Assembly (NCBI RefSeq): GCF_032852305.1
Contig: NZ_CP136594.1
Span: 2,021,501-2,085,500, forward strand
Direction: 5' to 3'
Length of the DNA: 64,000 bases
Source: Parasphingorhabdus sp. SCSIO 66989
GTDB taxonomy: Bacteria > Pseudomonadota > Alphaproteobacteria > Sphingomonadales > Sphingomonadaceae
The position numbers were made by a program, and so were the translations under genes. Positions 48,901 through 57,974 of the stretch are shown here, piece by piece (within the stretch, counting starts at the first letter, position 1; each line of letters begins with the position of its first letter). Under the pieces are notes generated by a model that did not search any database, was not told the origin of the DNA, and was given only the letters and a program-made list of their open reading frames with translations.

Positions 48901-49411
48901 GGCGATTATCGAGGCCAAAACGGGCGACCTCGCCGATGATATGCGCGAGGAAGCCTTCTCGCCCTCAATCACCGTGGATGCGCCGATCCTGATCCCCGAA
49001 GACTATGTCCCCGATCTCGGCCTGCGCATGGCGCTCTATCGCCGCCTCAACAAGCTGGAGGATACCGCCGCGGTTGAGGCCTTTGCCGCTGAATTGATCG
49101 ACCGTTTCGGGCCGATCCCTTCACCGACGGAAAACCTGCTCAAGATCATGCGCATCAAGCTCAACTGCCTGACCGCGCGTATCTCCAAGATCGATGTCGG
49201 CCCGCGCGGCGCAGTGGTCACCTTCCATCAAGACACATTCCCCAATGTGCCGGGGCTACTGGCCTATGTCGAACGGCTGAAAGGTGTCGCCAAAATCCGA
49301 CCCGACCAGAAGCTGATGATAGCCCGCGTCTGGCGCGACCCGCAATCGCGGCTCAACGGCCTAATGCAATTGTCACGTGGCCTAGCTGGAGTGGCGAGCA
49401 AGGCAGCCTAA
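45923..49411 (+). CDS. mfd: Transcription-repair coupling factor
   Basis: Removes RNA polymerase stalled at DNA lesions and recruits UvrA. The 1162-residue protein has the UvrB-like N-terminal module (ATLPAWDCLPYDRSSPSAAV), the RNA polymerase-interacting domain (GDLVVHVEHGIGRYDGL), translocase motifs (VCGDVGFGKTEVAMRAA; LVIIDEEQKFGVTHKERL; LTATPIPRTLQMAMTG; LYQLRGRVGRSKTRAYAYF) and the C-terminal D7 domain. Its last 4 bases overlap the convergent EAL gene. Confidence 0.98.
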   Translation: MSVYQQIASATAPLTLCGSPPGAVPLILTDLARQHKERIVFVAADDSAMAATAQIAAQMAPDLKIATLPAWDCLPYDRSSPSAAVSAARLETLHALEQGLEKGPKLVVTTANALIQRNLTPFRIRAFARTLRKDEQCDREALIRHLQGLGYSRTDTVADFGEYAVRGSIVDLYPSGAEHGLRLDFFGDEIETIRLFDPASQRTVESIESYQLLPASEVVLDEDNITRFRSRYRELHGAEGTSDPLYQAVSEGRPLAGMDHWLPLFEERLEPLFAHFDADDLILRDNGAAIAMEQRFEAIQDYYNSRIEAQARDNTTYRPLAPDTLYASKDELDALIANVAAHQLSPFHEPESDGVIDMGFSPGRDFAPERKAMGSNGGSIYTAVTQHIGNNKAKGLATIIASYTDGSRSRKQSLLEEHGLGDIAVASDWPGALAIARSGKTAMLTMAAETGFANDSLELLTEQDLLGDRLVRRSRKGKKAETFLSELATLSTGDLVVHVEHGIGRYDGLISIPVGESPHDCVALTYANDDRLYVPVENIDVLTRYGSDGEGASLDKLGGEAWQRRKSKLKDRIRAIAGELMKTAAARALRSAERIGLDATPYAAFVDRFPYEETEDQERVIAEVLDDLGDGKPMDRLVCGDVGFGKTEVAMRAAYAVAMSGLQVAVIAPTTLLARQHHAGFAERFRGFPVNVGRLSRLVPEKEAKATRAGIADGTVDIAIGTHALLAKSLDFKRLGLVIIDEEQKFGVTHKERLKQLKNTVHVLTLTATPIPRTLQMAMTGLRDLSVIQTPPVDRLAVRTYVMPWDPVVLREALLREHYRGGQSFLVVPRISDLKDMEEFLKEVVPEVKPITAHGQMSATVVEERMSAFYERKYDVLLSTTIVESGLDIPTANTLIIHRADRFGLGQLYQLRGRVGRSKTRAYAYFTTPENRVLTETAEKRLKVLSDLDSLGAGFQLASHDMDIRGAGNLVGDEQSGHVREVGFELYQAMLEEAIIEAKTGDLADDMREEAFSPSITVDAPILIPEDYVPDLGLRMALYRRLNKLEDTAAVEAFAAELIDRFGPIPSPTENLLKIMRIKLNCLTARISKIDVGPRGAVVTFHQDTFPNVPGLLAYVERLKGVAKIRPDQKLMIARVWRDPQSRLNGLMQLSRGLAGVASKAA

Positions 49412-50994
49412 TTCGCGCGCATGGCGAAGGTAATAAAGTCAGCATTATCAAGCGCTTCACCACCAAGGAAGCCCTGATAATAATGGCAGCCTTCTTCAGC
49501 GAGATGATCGCGTTGTGCGACATTCTCTACACCCTCGGCAATCACCTCCAGATCAAGTGCCAAACCCAGTGCGATGATCGAGCGCACAATCGTTTGGTCG
49601 CGCGGTGAGCCCTCAATATCGCGGCTGATCGCACCATCGATTTTGAGATAATCGAGCGGCAGCGATTTGAGGTATAACAGGCTGGAATAGCCGGTACCAA
49701 AATCATCAATCGCCACCCGCATATGCGTCTCACGCAACTTTTCACATAGCCGCGAAGCGCGCTTTAGATCGCTGATCAGAGCAGTTTCCGTGATCTCCAC
49801 CGTAAGACGCGCAGCATCAAAACCCGAACTGTGCACCGTTTCGATCATGCTGTCGGCAAATCCGGGGATAGCGAGATCCTGAGCCGTCAGATTCACCGAA
49901 AGCCGGACATCGGATAAAGCCTCAGGCCAAGCCGCGGCATGTTGTAAAGCCTTACGCTGTATATAGTCAGACACCGGCTGCACCATCTCGGCGCGGCCGG
50001 CGACGGCGAAAAGAGTCGCCGCGCCCAGCTCTCCCAGCTCCGGATGCTGCCATCGCGCCAGAGCCTCAACCCCTGTCAGATGGCCATTGGCCATGGCAAA
50101 TTGCGGCTGAAAACGGACGATAATCTCTTCCCTGTCAATCGCACGCGCCAGATCATTTTCCAGATTGGCCTCACGCGGCGGTGGTAAGTCGCTGCCGCGA
50201 TCAACCCATTTGATCAGAACCGAAACATCTCCAAACAGGCCATCCATTCCCGCATCCAACCGGCCCAGTAATTGCTCTGGCGTTTCGGACTCCTTGCGCG
50301 ATGCTAATGCGATCTGCGCACCGATAGACACAGCGCTATCATCCAGCAGGCTGTTGTCGTGCAGCATGGTGACGATTTCTTCCGCCATCCAGTTCCATTT
50401 ATGCCGGTCACGCAGCGTTTCGGCGAGCAGATAGAACCCCCGATCATGCCGGAAGATCGCAATGTCATGGCTGCTGCAGTCAGTAGCAAACCGCAATATG
50501 CGCTCGCGCAAGGACGCAAGCATAGCATCCACTTTCGCGCGGTCATTATGGGCATTGAGTAGAGACAATCGCTGAAAAGCGATCCCCATGGCAAATTGAT
50601 GTGCATGGTCTCTACAGGCGAGCCAAGATAAAGCCTGTGCTTTGCTGTCTTGACTAAAATCATCAGCGACCAGCGTCAGATTTGTAAGAGCCTGTTCGAT
50701 AATGACCTTGATACGCTGCGGCCCATCATCGATAAAAAGATGATCTGCGCCATTGCGGATGCTGGTGCTCTCAGAGCCTTCCATTAGCACCGGGAGAGTG
50801 ATCCTGGCTGATATCGGAGCAATATCGATACCTCTTGCCCCGTCATGATCTATAATCTCCAGACCCACATCTGCCTCATCCTCATCGGACGACAGGATAA
50901 CGAAACCCGCCTGCTCCAGCCTGTTACACAGTTGCTGAATAGCGTGAGCATTGTCCTGATGCTGCTCGGCTTGCAGGATCGTAATCGAAGTCAG
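49408..50994 (-). CDS. c-di-GMP phosphodiesterase: degenerate GGDEF plus intact EAL domain
   Basis: The C-terminal EAL domain (about 280-525) has all the catalytic elements: VEALARWQHPE, VNLTAQDL, VEITETALI, AIDDFGTGYSSLLYLKSLPL, YLKIDGAISRDI and IAEGVENVAQ. The preceding GGDEF-like domain has HDRGF at the signature position and is inactive. The N-terminus is an acidic domain without recognised family. The frame is open well above the first conventional start (GTG at 50868); a CTG at 50994 with GGGAG seven bases upstream would add 42 residues in a plausible fold (TSITILQAEQHQDNAHAIQQ), so I use it. 528 residues. Confidence 0.85.
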   Translation of the reverse strand: MTSITILQAEQHQDNAHAIQQLCNRLEQAGFVILSSDEDEADVGLEIIDHDGARGIDIAPISARITLPVLMEGSESTSIRNGADHLFIDDGPQRIKVIIEQALTNLTLVADDFSQDSKAQALSWLACRDHAHQFAMGIAFQRLSLLNAHNDRAKVDAMLASLRERILRFATDCSSHDIAIFRHDRGFYLLAETLRDRHKWNWMAEEIVTMLHDNSLLDDSAVSIGAQIALASRKESETPEQLLGRLDAGMDGLFGDVSVLIKWVDRGSDLPPPREANLENDLARAIDREEIIVRFQPQFAMANGHLTGVEALARWQHPELGELGAATLFAVAGRAEMVQPVSDYIQRKALQHAAAWPEALSDVRLSVNLTAQDLAIPGFADSMIETVHSSGFDAARLTVEITETALISDLKRASRLCEKLRETHMRVAIDDFGTGYSSLLYLKSLPLDYLKIDGAISRDIEGSPRDQTIVRSIIALGLALDLEVIAEGVENVAQRDHLAEEGCHYYQGFLGGEALDNADFITFAMRAN

Positions 50995-51127
50995 TGCTTT
51001 GCTCCCACCATTGTGCTGCGCTCGACAGATGTGGCCAATGTTTCTATAGCTTTAGCATTAACAGCTTATAACTTAAGCCAAAGCTGATTTGTCATTTCAT
51101 CTTATGCACAGTGCCGGAGACCCGAAT

Positions 51128-51904
51128 ATGTTAGGCAAAACCGCACTGATGGCCTCTTCTACAGCCGACGCCACTGAAGCTGCCGAAAAACTGCGCGAGA
51201 GCTTTGATTGGTGTCCTATGGAAGAGGCAGAGCGAGTAGTCGCGCTCGGCGGTGACGGGTTTATGCTGCAAGTGCTGCACTCGATGCTCGCCAATGAGCG
51301 AATTATCCCGGTCTTTGGCCTCAATCGCGGCACAGTCGGCTTTCTGATGAATATCTGGAAGGATTCGCTGCAGAATTTCCCAAGGCGCCTCGATAAGGCA
51401 AAACATCTCACCGTGATCCCGCTCAGCATGACCGCGCGCACCATGGATGGCGAGACGTTCACCTATCCCGCTATCAATGAGGTATCGCTGCTGCGCGAAA
51501 CAAGGCAGACGGCGAAGCTGGAAGTTTCGGTCAATGGTCGGGTCAGAATCCCGGAGCTGGTGGCCGATGGTGTGCTTGTCGCAACGCCTGCAGGCTCTAC
51601 TGCCTATAATCTCTCTGCCAATGGCCCGATATTGCCGCTGGGTTCGCCGCTATTGGCCCTCACACCCATCAGCCCATTCAGGCCCCGCCGCTGGAAAGGC
51701 GCGATTTTGCAGGACAGCTCAGAAATCAGCATCAAGGTGCTGGAACCCGCGAAACGTCCGGTTAGCGTCGTCGCTGACCAAAAGGAAATCCGCGATATCT
51801 GCGAGATCAACATCCGCAAAGACAGCCGCAGAAGCCTGACTTTAATGTTTGATCCCGAGCATAGCCTGGATGATCGTATCGCGATGGAACAATTTGTTGT
51901 CTGA
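51128..51904 (+). CDS. nadK: NAD kinase
   Basis: Phosphorylates NAD to NADP. The 258-residue protein has the GGDGFML loop (VVALGGDGFMLQVLHSM), LNRGTVGFLMN, the NE/D element (AINEVSLLRETR) and the TPAGSTAYNLSANGPILPLGS active-site loop. The ATG at 51128 follows GGAG by eight bases; earlier in-frame starts (51089 TTG, 51104 ATG) are possible. It is divergent from the EAL gene across an AT-rich gap. Confidence 0.94.
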   Translation: MLGKTALMASSTADATEAAEKLRESFDWCPMEEAERVVALGGDGFMLQVLHSMLANERIIPVFGLNRGTVGFLMNIWKDSLQNFPRRLDKAKHLTVIPLSMTARTMDGETFTYPAINEVSLLRETRQTAKLEVSVNGRVRIPELVADGVLVATPAGSTAYNLSANGPILPLGSPLLALTPISPFRPRRWKGAILQDSSEISIKVLEPAKRPVSVVADQKEIRDICEINIRKDSRRSLTLMFDPEHSLDDRIAMEQFVV

Positions 51905-51971
51905 AGGGCTTGCCAAACCGGAAAAAGCGTTGCTATAGGGCCGCCTCGCTTCGGAGAAATCGTGAAGCCAC

Positions 51972-52046
51972 TCCCCGATAGCTCAGCGGTAGAGCATTCG
52001 ACTGTTAATCGAACGGCCGTTGGTTCGAATCCAACTCGGGGAGCCA
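51972..52046 (+). tRNA. tRNA-Asn (GTT)
   Basis: A 75-base cloverleaf with encoded CCA (52044-52046). The acceptor TCCCCGA pairs with TCGGGGA, the D arm is GCTC/GAGC, the anticodon GTT at 52004-52006 lies in a CTGTTAA loop, and the T arm has GGTTCGAATCC. GTT reads Asn codons AAC/AAU. Standing alone between nadK and secA. Confidence 0.97.
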
Positions 52047-52098
52047 TTTCTTTCTGACATTGCCAGCCTTTAGAGGCCAGCGCAGCCCGGCGCGGGGA

Positions 52099-54867
52099 TT
52101 ACCCCAGCGCGCCGTGGCAATGCTTGTATTTGCGGCCTGATCCACAGGGGCATGGCGCGTTGCGGCTGATATTCATATGCGCATAGGGATTGCCCTCGCT
52201 GGCATCGACCGGATCAGCGGTCAGCACGCCTGCCCCCGGAACGACACCCGCCGGACTTTGGCGCGGCGGCAGGGCACTGGAGACAGTGCCGCGTGTACCG
52301 CCATCGATATCATTGCTGTTATCCTCGCCCGTCAGCGGATCGATATGCGTCGTAAGGAAATCCGGCAGATCGGGCAGCGGTTCCGGCTCGGCCACGCGAT
52401 ATTCGCTGGTCATCACCGTCTTGGTCACTTCCTCGCGGATCACCTCGAGCATCCGCTCAAACAGGCCAAAGGCTTCCTGCTTATACTCATTAAGCGGGGT
52501 TTTCTGGGCATAGGCACGCAGGAACACCACCTGACGCAGCGCATCGAGCGTCGAGAGATGCTCTTTCCAGTTATGATCCAGCGTCTGCAGCATGATCGAC
52601 TTTTGGATCGAACCCCATAGCTCATCATCAAGATTGGCAATCTTCTCTTTTAATGAGCCTTCGCTGAGCTCGGATATCCGTTCTTCCAGAACATCCTGCG
52701 CCAATGCGTCCTCTTCCATCCAGCCATCGATATCGGGTGACAGTGCAAAAACCTCATCGAGATCCTTCTTCAGCCCATCAACATCCCATTGCTCGGGATA
52801 GGAACCCACCGGGCAATTGCGATAGACCACGGCATTGACGGTATCGAGGCGCATATTCTCAATGTCTTCCGACACATCCTCGCCATCCATAATCTCGGCG
52901 CGCTGCTCATAAATGACCTTGCGCTGATCATTCATCACATCATCATATTCAACCACCTGTTTACGCACATCATAGTTGCGCGCTTCGACCTTTTTCTGCG
53001 CTGTTTCAATCGCTTTGGAGAGCCATTTGGAGCCAATCGCCTCACCATCGGCAAGGTTCTTGTTCATCATCTTGGCAAATAGCGTATCCGGACCGAAGAT
53101 GCGCAGCAGGTCATCCTCCAGGCAGAGATAGAAGCGCGACAGTCCGGGGTCGCCCTGACGGCCGGAGCGGCCACGCAACTGATTGTCGATACGGCGGCTT
53201 TCATGCCGCTCGGTACCGAGGACGAAAAGGCCACCAGCATCAAGAACGCGTTGTTTCTCTTCGGCAATCTCGGCTTTCAGCTTCTCGACAGCCGCATCGC
53301 GCTCCGGGCCCTCGGGCATGTGGCCTAGTTCATCTTCGATGCGGAAATCGAGATTACCACCGAGCTGAATATCGGTACCGCGACCCGCCATATTGGTGGC
53401 AATGGTCACCGCGCCGATACGCCCGGCCTGCGCCACAATATGCGCCTCGCGCTCATGCTGGCGCGCATTCAGCACCTCATGCTTCACGCCTTCCTGATTG
53501 AGATATTCCGACAGCAGTTCGGACTTCTCAATCGAGACGGTGCCGACCAGTATCGGCTGGCCAATCTCGTTCTTCTCAGCAATCGCCTTGGCAATCGCCT
53601 GGAATTTGTCCTGCGTGTTTTTGTAGAACTCATCTTCCTCATCGATGCGCTGCACCGGCACATTGGTGGGGATGGAGACGACATTCATCTTGTAGATGTC
53701 GAAGAATTCCGCTGCTTCGGTCGCCGCGGTGCCGGTCATGCCCGACAGCTTGGGGTACATACGGAAATAGTTCTGGAAGGTAATCGAGGCGAGCGTCTGG
53801 TTTTCCGGCTTGATCGCCACGCCTTCCTTGGCCTCAACCGCCTGGTGCAGACCATTGGACCAGCGGCGGCCATCCATCATGCGCCCGGTAAACTCGTCAA
53901 TGATGACCACCTTATCATCCTTGACGATATAATCAGTGTCGCGCTTGAACATCACATTGGCTTTGAGCGCCTGATCAAGATGATGCACGACCTGGGTGTT
54001 CTCATAATCATAAAGGTTGGTGCCAACCAATAGCCCCGCCGCTTCGAGCAGACGTTCGGCTTTCTCAATGCCGTCCTCGGTTAGCGAGATATTGCGGGTT
54101 TTCTCGTCCTTCTCATAATCTTCTTCTTCAATCTTCTGCACGACCTCATTGACCGCAACATAAAGCTCGGACTTGTCATCGGTCGGGCCAGAGATGATCA
54201 GCGGTGTCCGCGCCTCATCGATCAGGATCGAGTCAACCTCGTCAACAATCGCGAAGTTGAATGGCCGCTGCACCATCTGGCTGCGATCATGCTTCATATT
54301 GTCGCGCAGATAGTCGAAACCCAGCTCATTATTGGTGGCATAGGTGATATCCGCAGCATAAGCGGCGATGCGCTCTTCTTCCTGCAGATTGGGAACAATC
54401 ACCCCGGTAGTGAGGCCGAGAAAGCGATAAATCTGTCCCATCCATTCGGCATCACGCGCAGCGAGATAGTCGTTGACGGTAACGACATGCACGCCCTTGC
54501 CTTCAATTGCATTGAGATAACAGGCCAGTGTCGCCACCAGCGTTTTACCCTCACCGGTGCGCATTTCAGAGATTTCGCCGCGATGCAGCACAATGCCGCC
54601 AATCAGCTGCACATCAAAATGGCGCATACCGGTTACGCGGACTGATGCCTCGCGCACGACAGCAAAGGCCTCGGGCAGGATAGCATCGAGCGCTTCACCA
54701 TTGGCCACACGCTCGCGAAACTCGCCGGTTTTGGCTTTCAGCTCATCGTCTGAAAGCGCCTGCATATCAGGCTCTAAAGCGTTGATCTGATTAACGATCT
54801 TGCCGAGCGATTTGACATAACGGTCATTGGATGAACCAAAGAGATTTTTTGCCAGATTACCAAACAT
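52099..54867 (-). CDS. secA: Preprotein translocase subunit SecA
   Basis: The ATPase that drives proteins through SecYEG. The 922-residue protein has the Walker [16 protein letters not shown], Walker B in [20 protein letters not shown], motif [28 protein letters not shown], and the C-terminal zinc SEC-C motif ([18 protein letters not shown]) for SecB and phospholipid contact. The start at 54867 is preceded by AAGGAA; an in-frame start 22 codons upstream looks non-native. tRNA-Asn is just beyond its 3' end on the other strand. Confidence 0.98.
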   Translation of the reverse strand: MFGNLAKNLFGSSNDRYVKSLGKIVNQINALEPDMQALSDDELKAKTGEFRERVANGEALDAILPEAFAVVREASVRVTGMRHFDVQLIGGIVLHRGEISEMRTGEGKTLVATLACYLNAIEGKGVHVVTVNDYLAARDAEWMGQIYRFLGLTTGVIVPNLQEEERIAAYAADITYATNNELGFDYLRDNMKHDRSQMVQRPFNFAIVDEVDSILIDEARTPLIISGPTDDKSELYVAVNEVVQKIEEEDYEKDEKTRNISLTEDGIEKAERLLEAAGLLVGTNLYDYENTQVVHHLDQALKANVMFKRDTDYIVKDDKVVIIDEFTGRMMDGRRWSNGLHQAVEAKEGVAIKPENQTLASITFQNYFRMYPKLSGMTGTAATEAAEFFDIYKMNVVSIPTNVPVQRIDEEDEFYKNTQDKFQAIAKAIAEKNEIGQPILVGTVSIEKSELLSEYLNQEGVKHEVLNARQHEREAHIVAQAGRIGAVTIATNMAGRGTDIQLGGNLDFRIEDELGHMPEGPERDAAVEKLKAEIAEEKQRVLDAGGLFVLGTERHESRRIDNQLRGRSGRQGDPGLSRFYLCLEDDLLRIFGPDTLFAKMMNKNLADGEAIGSKWLSKAIETAQKKVEARNYDVRKQVVEYDDVMNDQRKVIYEQRAEIMDGEDVSEDIENMRLDTVNAVVYRNCPVGSYPEQWDVDGLKKDLDEVFALSPDIDGWMEEDALAQDVLEERISELSEGSLKEKIANLDDELWGSIQKSIMLQTLDHNWKEHLSTLDALRQVVFLRAYAQKTPLNEYKQEAFGLFERMLEVIREEVTKTVMTSEYRVAEPEPLPDLPDFLTTHIDPLTGEDNSNDIDGGTRGTVSSALPPRQSPAGVVPGAGVLTADPVDASEGNPYAHMNISRNAPCPCGSGRKYKHCHGALG

Positions 54868-54971
54868 GGCGGGATTCCTTGCGATATTCAGATGGGGGAT
54901 AGCCTGCGCAATCCTATGGCAGACAAAATACAATTACTGGTTAAGCAGCGGGGGTAGCCGCTATTGGCGCG

Positions 54972-55262
54972 TTATTCGCGTGAAAGATCGTGACGGATCG
55001 GCGGGCTGGAGTGAGTATCCGCTGGATCGACCGGAAGCACGGGCGCTGCAACGCCCAGAACCGCCAATGGCTGGTGGCGCACATCGCGGCTAACGGCTTC
55101 AAATTGCTGATAATGTGCGGCATTGGCTGCCGGCTGCTGCCCGATGGCCGCGCTGTCGAGCATTTCTGCGGCTGCTTCGGCCGGACATGCGGCATGCGCC
55201 ACCGAAACACCGTTCAGCAGCACCAACAGGCAAATCAACGCTCGTGACATATTCGTCAGCAT
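54972..55262 (-). CDS. Small secreted protein, unknown function
   Basis: About 96 residues with a clear signal peptide (SRALICLLVLLNGVSVAHA, cut before ACPAEAA). The mature part is Ala/Pro-rich with a single Cys near its N-terminus and no recognisable domain (HYQQFEAVSRDVRHQPLAVL). Starts at 55262 or 55250; neither has a strong ribosome binding site. It is divergent from argJ and upstream of secA on the same strand. Real-gene status rests mainly on the signal peptide. Confidence 0.5.
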   Translation of the reverse strand: MLTNMSRALICLLVLLNGVSVAHAACPAEAAAEMLDSAAIGQQPAANAAHYQQFEAVSRDVRHQPLAVLGVAAPVLPVDPADTHSSPPIRHDLSRE

Positions 55263-55362
55263 GGAACGCCATATAGGGACATTCGCGCCGTTGGTCCATG
55301 GTGGAGCGCGCAGTTTTTCAAAGGCTCTTGCCGAAAACCATAAGCTGGCTATCACGGGCACC

Positions 55363-56586
55363 ATGTTAGAGACTTCACCGCTTGCTGTGCCCTTCCCTGA
55401 AATGCCTGATATTGACGGCGTGACACTGCGACTGGCGCATGCGCGTTATAAGGATTGGGACAGGGCAGACCTAACCTTCGTCGCTTTAGAAGAAGGCACC
55501 CATGTAGCAGGTGTGTTCACCCGCAATATCTGCTGCTCTACCGAGGTCGAAATGGGCCGCGAACAGATCAAACAGGGACAAGCACGTGGGCTGATTGTCA
55601 ATGCAGGCAATGCCAATGCCTTTACCGGCGCGCGTGGGCGTGAAGCTGTCGAAGCGATTATGGCGCAGGTCTCGGACTATTTGGAATGCCCAAAGGAACG
55701 GGTTTTCGTTTCGTCCACGGGGGTAATAGGTGTTCCGTTGCCCAAGGATCGTGCCGAAGCCGGTGTCCGGTCAATCTTGACCGCATCTCCCTGTAGCTGG
55801 CGCGACGCAGCACAGGCCATAACCACCACCGACACCTTTCCCAAAGGTGCGACCGCCAGCGCGATTGTTGATGGCCGTAGCATAACCCTGTCCGCCATTG
55901 CCAAGGGTTCAGGCATGATCGCGCCCGATATGGCGACCATGCTCGGCTATATCTTCACCGATGCCGCGATTGCGCCTGCATTTCTCCAGCAACTGCTTTC
56001 CGACGCCAATAGCGGCAGTTTCAATTGCATCACTGTCGATAGCGACACCTCCACCAGCGATACGGTATTGCTCTTCGCAACAGGCAAGGCAGGCAATGCC
56101 CCCCTCACCTCTTATGATGATCCGGGTGCCGATGCCTTTGCTTCCGCACTGAAGCAGGTGTGTGAAGACCTGGCGCATCAGATTGTCCGCGATGGCGAAG
56201 GCGCGAGCAAGTTTATCGCGGTGCAAGTCTCCGGCGCAGTCGATAACGCCAGCGCGCGACAGATCGGCCTCGCCATTGCCAATTCCCCACTGGTCAAGAC
56301 CGCCATCGCCGGAGAAGATGCCAATTGGGGCCGGGTGGTGATGGCCGTTGGAAAAGCCGGACAACCCGCCGACCGCGACCAGCTTGCCATTCGCTTCGGC
56401 AATCAATGGGTCGCGCGGGAAGGCCGTGCCATTGATGATTATGATGAGGCTTTAGCAACCGCACATCTGAAACAGCCTGAGGTGGAAATCGGCGTCGATA
56501 TCGGCCTCGGTGATGGCCGAGCCACGGTGTGGACCTGCGATCTGACCCATGGCTATATCAGTATCAATGCGGATTATCGTAGCTGA
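55363..56586 (+). CDS. argJ: Bifunctional glutamate N-acetyltransferase / amino-acid N-acetyltransferase
   Basis: Transfers acetyl between N-acetylornithine and glutamate in arginine synthesis. The 407-residue precursor cleaves itself at the Ala-Thr of GSGMIAPDMATMLGYIFTDA, with Thr becoming the nucleophile. Other family motifs are VAGVFTRN, GLIVNAGNANAFTGARG, STGVIGVPLP and GEDANWGRVVMAVGKAG. The start at 55363 places PLAVPFPEMPDIDGVTLR at the N-terminus, as in the family. argJ overlaps the next gene (TGATG). With carAB in the window, two arginine-pathway steps are represented. Confidence 0.96.
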   Translation: MLETSPLAVPFPEMPDIDGVTLRLAHARYKDWDRADLTFVALEEGTHVAGVFTRNICCSTEVEMGREQIKQGQARGLIVNAGNANAFTGARGREAVEAIMAQVSDYLECPKERVFVSSTGVIGVPLPKDRAEAGVRSILTASPCSWRDAAQAITTTDTFPKGATASAIVDGRSITLSAIAKGSGMIAPDMATMLGYIFTDAAIAPAFLQQLLSDANSGSFNCITVDSDTSTSDTVLLFATGKAGNAPLTSYDDPGADAFASALKQVCEDLAHQIVRDGEGASKFIAVQVSGAVDNASARQIGLAIANSPLVKTAIAGEDANWGRVVMAVGKAGQPADRDQLAIRFGNQWVAREGRAIDDYDEALATAHLKQPEVEIGVDIGLGDGRATVWTCDLTHGYISINADYRS

Positions 56587-57398
56587 TGGCAGCGAGACCC
56601 CATCCGCTGGATCGCGCCGTTACTGAGTTGCTGCGTCAGGTCGCCGATGATCTGGTAATGCCCTATTTCCGCAATCTCGGCGCGGCGGATATTGCCGAAA
56701 AGTCGCCCGGTGATCTTGTTACAAAGGCGGATCAGCTTAGCGAAGAAGCACTGCATCAAGGCCTTGCAAAATTGCTGCCCGACGCTGTGGTTGTCGGTGA
56801 AGAAGCCTGTGAGTCAGACCCGTCATTAAAGGCTCAAGCTGGCGCGCCACAAGCATGGATTATCGACCCGATTGACGGCACCGGCAATTATGCTGCGGGC
56901 AATACACCTTTCGGCATGATTGTCGCGCTGGCAGAGAATAATCGCACTATTGCAGGGTGGATTTACGATCCGGTGCGCAAGCGTATCTGCCACGCACATT
57001 ATCGTGCAGGTGCATTTATCGACAGCGAACAGGTCCGTATCAGCTCTAACCTACCGGAGCGCCCCAATGCCGCACTGGCGATGCGCTACATGACCGAGCA
57101 ACAACGCGAAAAGGCGCTTGCCATTGCCGAGGAACACTATGAGCTGATGCCAATACCCAATTGCTCAGCCGAGCAATATCTGCTGTTGGTACAGCGCCAG
57201 CATCATTTGACAATTTTTGAGCGCACCCTGCCCTGGGATCATGCCGCCGGTGTGCTGTTTCTCAACGAAGCCGGCGGCAAAGCAGCACGTTGGGATGGCA
57301 GCGAATACCGCCCCGGCGATGATCGCAAAGGCATGCTGGGAGCGTCAAATCCGGCCATATGGGAACAGGCGGTGGAACTGTTTGAGAGGGGATTATAA
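56586..57398 (+). CDS. Inositol-monophosphatase-family phosphatase
   Basis: A 270-residue Mg-dependent, Li-sensitive-type phosphatase: VVGEEA, IIDPIDGTGNYAAG (metal ligands) and LPWDHAAGVLFLNEAGG. Family members act on inositol phosphate, histidinol phosphate or PAP. The arginine-gene neighbour does not settle the substrate, so no symbol is given. The ATG overlaps the argJ stop by one base, indicating coupled translation. Confidence 0.88.
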   Translation: MAARPHPLDRAVTELLRQVADDLVMPYFRNLGAADIAEKSPGDLVTKADQLSEEALHQGLAKLLPDAVVVGEEACESDPSLKAQAGAPQAWIIDPIDGTGNYAAGNTPFGMIVALAENNRTIAGWIYDPVRKRICHAHYRAGAFIDSEQVRISSNLPERPNAALAMRYMTEQQREKALAIAEEHYELMPIPNCSAEQYLLLVQRQHHLTIFERTLPWDHAAGVLFLNEAGGKAARWDGSEYRPGDDRKGMLGASNPAIWEQAVELFERGL

Positions 57399-57404
57399 AC
57401 AAAG

Positions 57405-57555
57405 TGCCCCTCCTCTTCAGAGGAGGGGTTGGGGTGGTGGCGAGGCGAAGCCGAGTTCGCGCCAGCGAATTCTTCATTTGTCGCAGCACCACCCCGCTGC
57501 GACTAAGGGCCTTACGGCCCTAGGTCTCACTGCCCCTCCTCTGAAGAGGAGGGGA
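57405..57555. repeat. Nested inverted-repeat element between convergent genes
   Basis: A 150-bp block with three hairpins: CCCCTCCTCT/AGAGGAGGGG (57407-57428), GACTAAGGGCC/GGCCCTAGGTC (about 57501-57525), and again CCCCTCCTCT/AGAGGAGGGG (57533-57554). The two outer palindromes are also copies of each other. It contains GGTTGGGGTGGTGGCGAGGC, a motif of sphingomonad dispersed repeats. It separates the IMPase-family gene and trxA and probably terminates both. Confidence 0.7.
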
Positions 57556-57564
57556 GATTCAGGC

Positions 57565-57891
57565 TCAGCCGGGAAGTGCACCCTCAAGCCAATCCTTAAG
57601 CTGGCTTTTCGGTGCTGCCCCAACTTTCTCGGCAACCTTCTCGCCCTTGTCGAAAAGGATCATGGTCGGGATACCGCGCACGCCATATTTAGCCGGAGCA
57701 TCTGGGTTATCATCGATATTGACCTTGGTAATGGTCACCTTGTCGGCCATTTCATCGCTGATTTCTTCGAGCGCCGGGCCGATCATCTTACACGGACCGC
57801 ACCATTCTGCCCAGAAATCGACCAATACCGGGCCATCCGCACCCAATACGTCGGACTGAAAACTATCGTCGGTTACTGCTTTTGTCGCCAT
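57565..57891 (-). CDS. trxA: Thioredoxin
   Basis: A 108-residue thioredoxin with the redox-active WCGPC ([20 protein letters not shown]), the cis-Pro loop ([18 protein letters not shown]) and a C-terminal [11 protein letters not shown]. Cytoplasmic disulfide reductase serving ribonucleotide reductase and others. It follows addA on the same strand after 83 bp, a conserved order in sphingomonads. Confidence 0.97.
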   Translation of the reverse strand: MATKAVTDDSFQSDVLGADGPVLVDFWAEWCGPCKMIGPALEEISDEMADKVTITKVNIDDNPDAPAKYGVRGIPTMILFDKGEKVAEKVGAAPKSQLKDWLEGALPG

Positions 57892-57974
57892 TATATGTCT
57901 CCTTACTTGTACCTGAAACTAGGCCCTGATCGCCAAAGCGCAAGGGCATGCGGCTACAGCTTTGCTTGAAAGCC

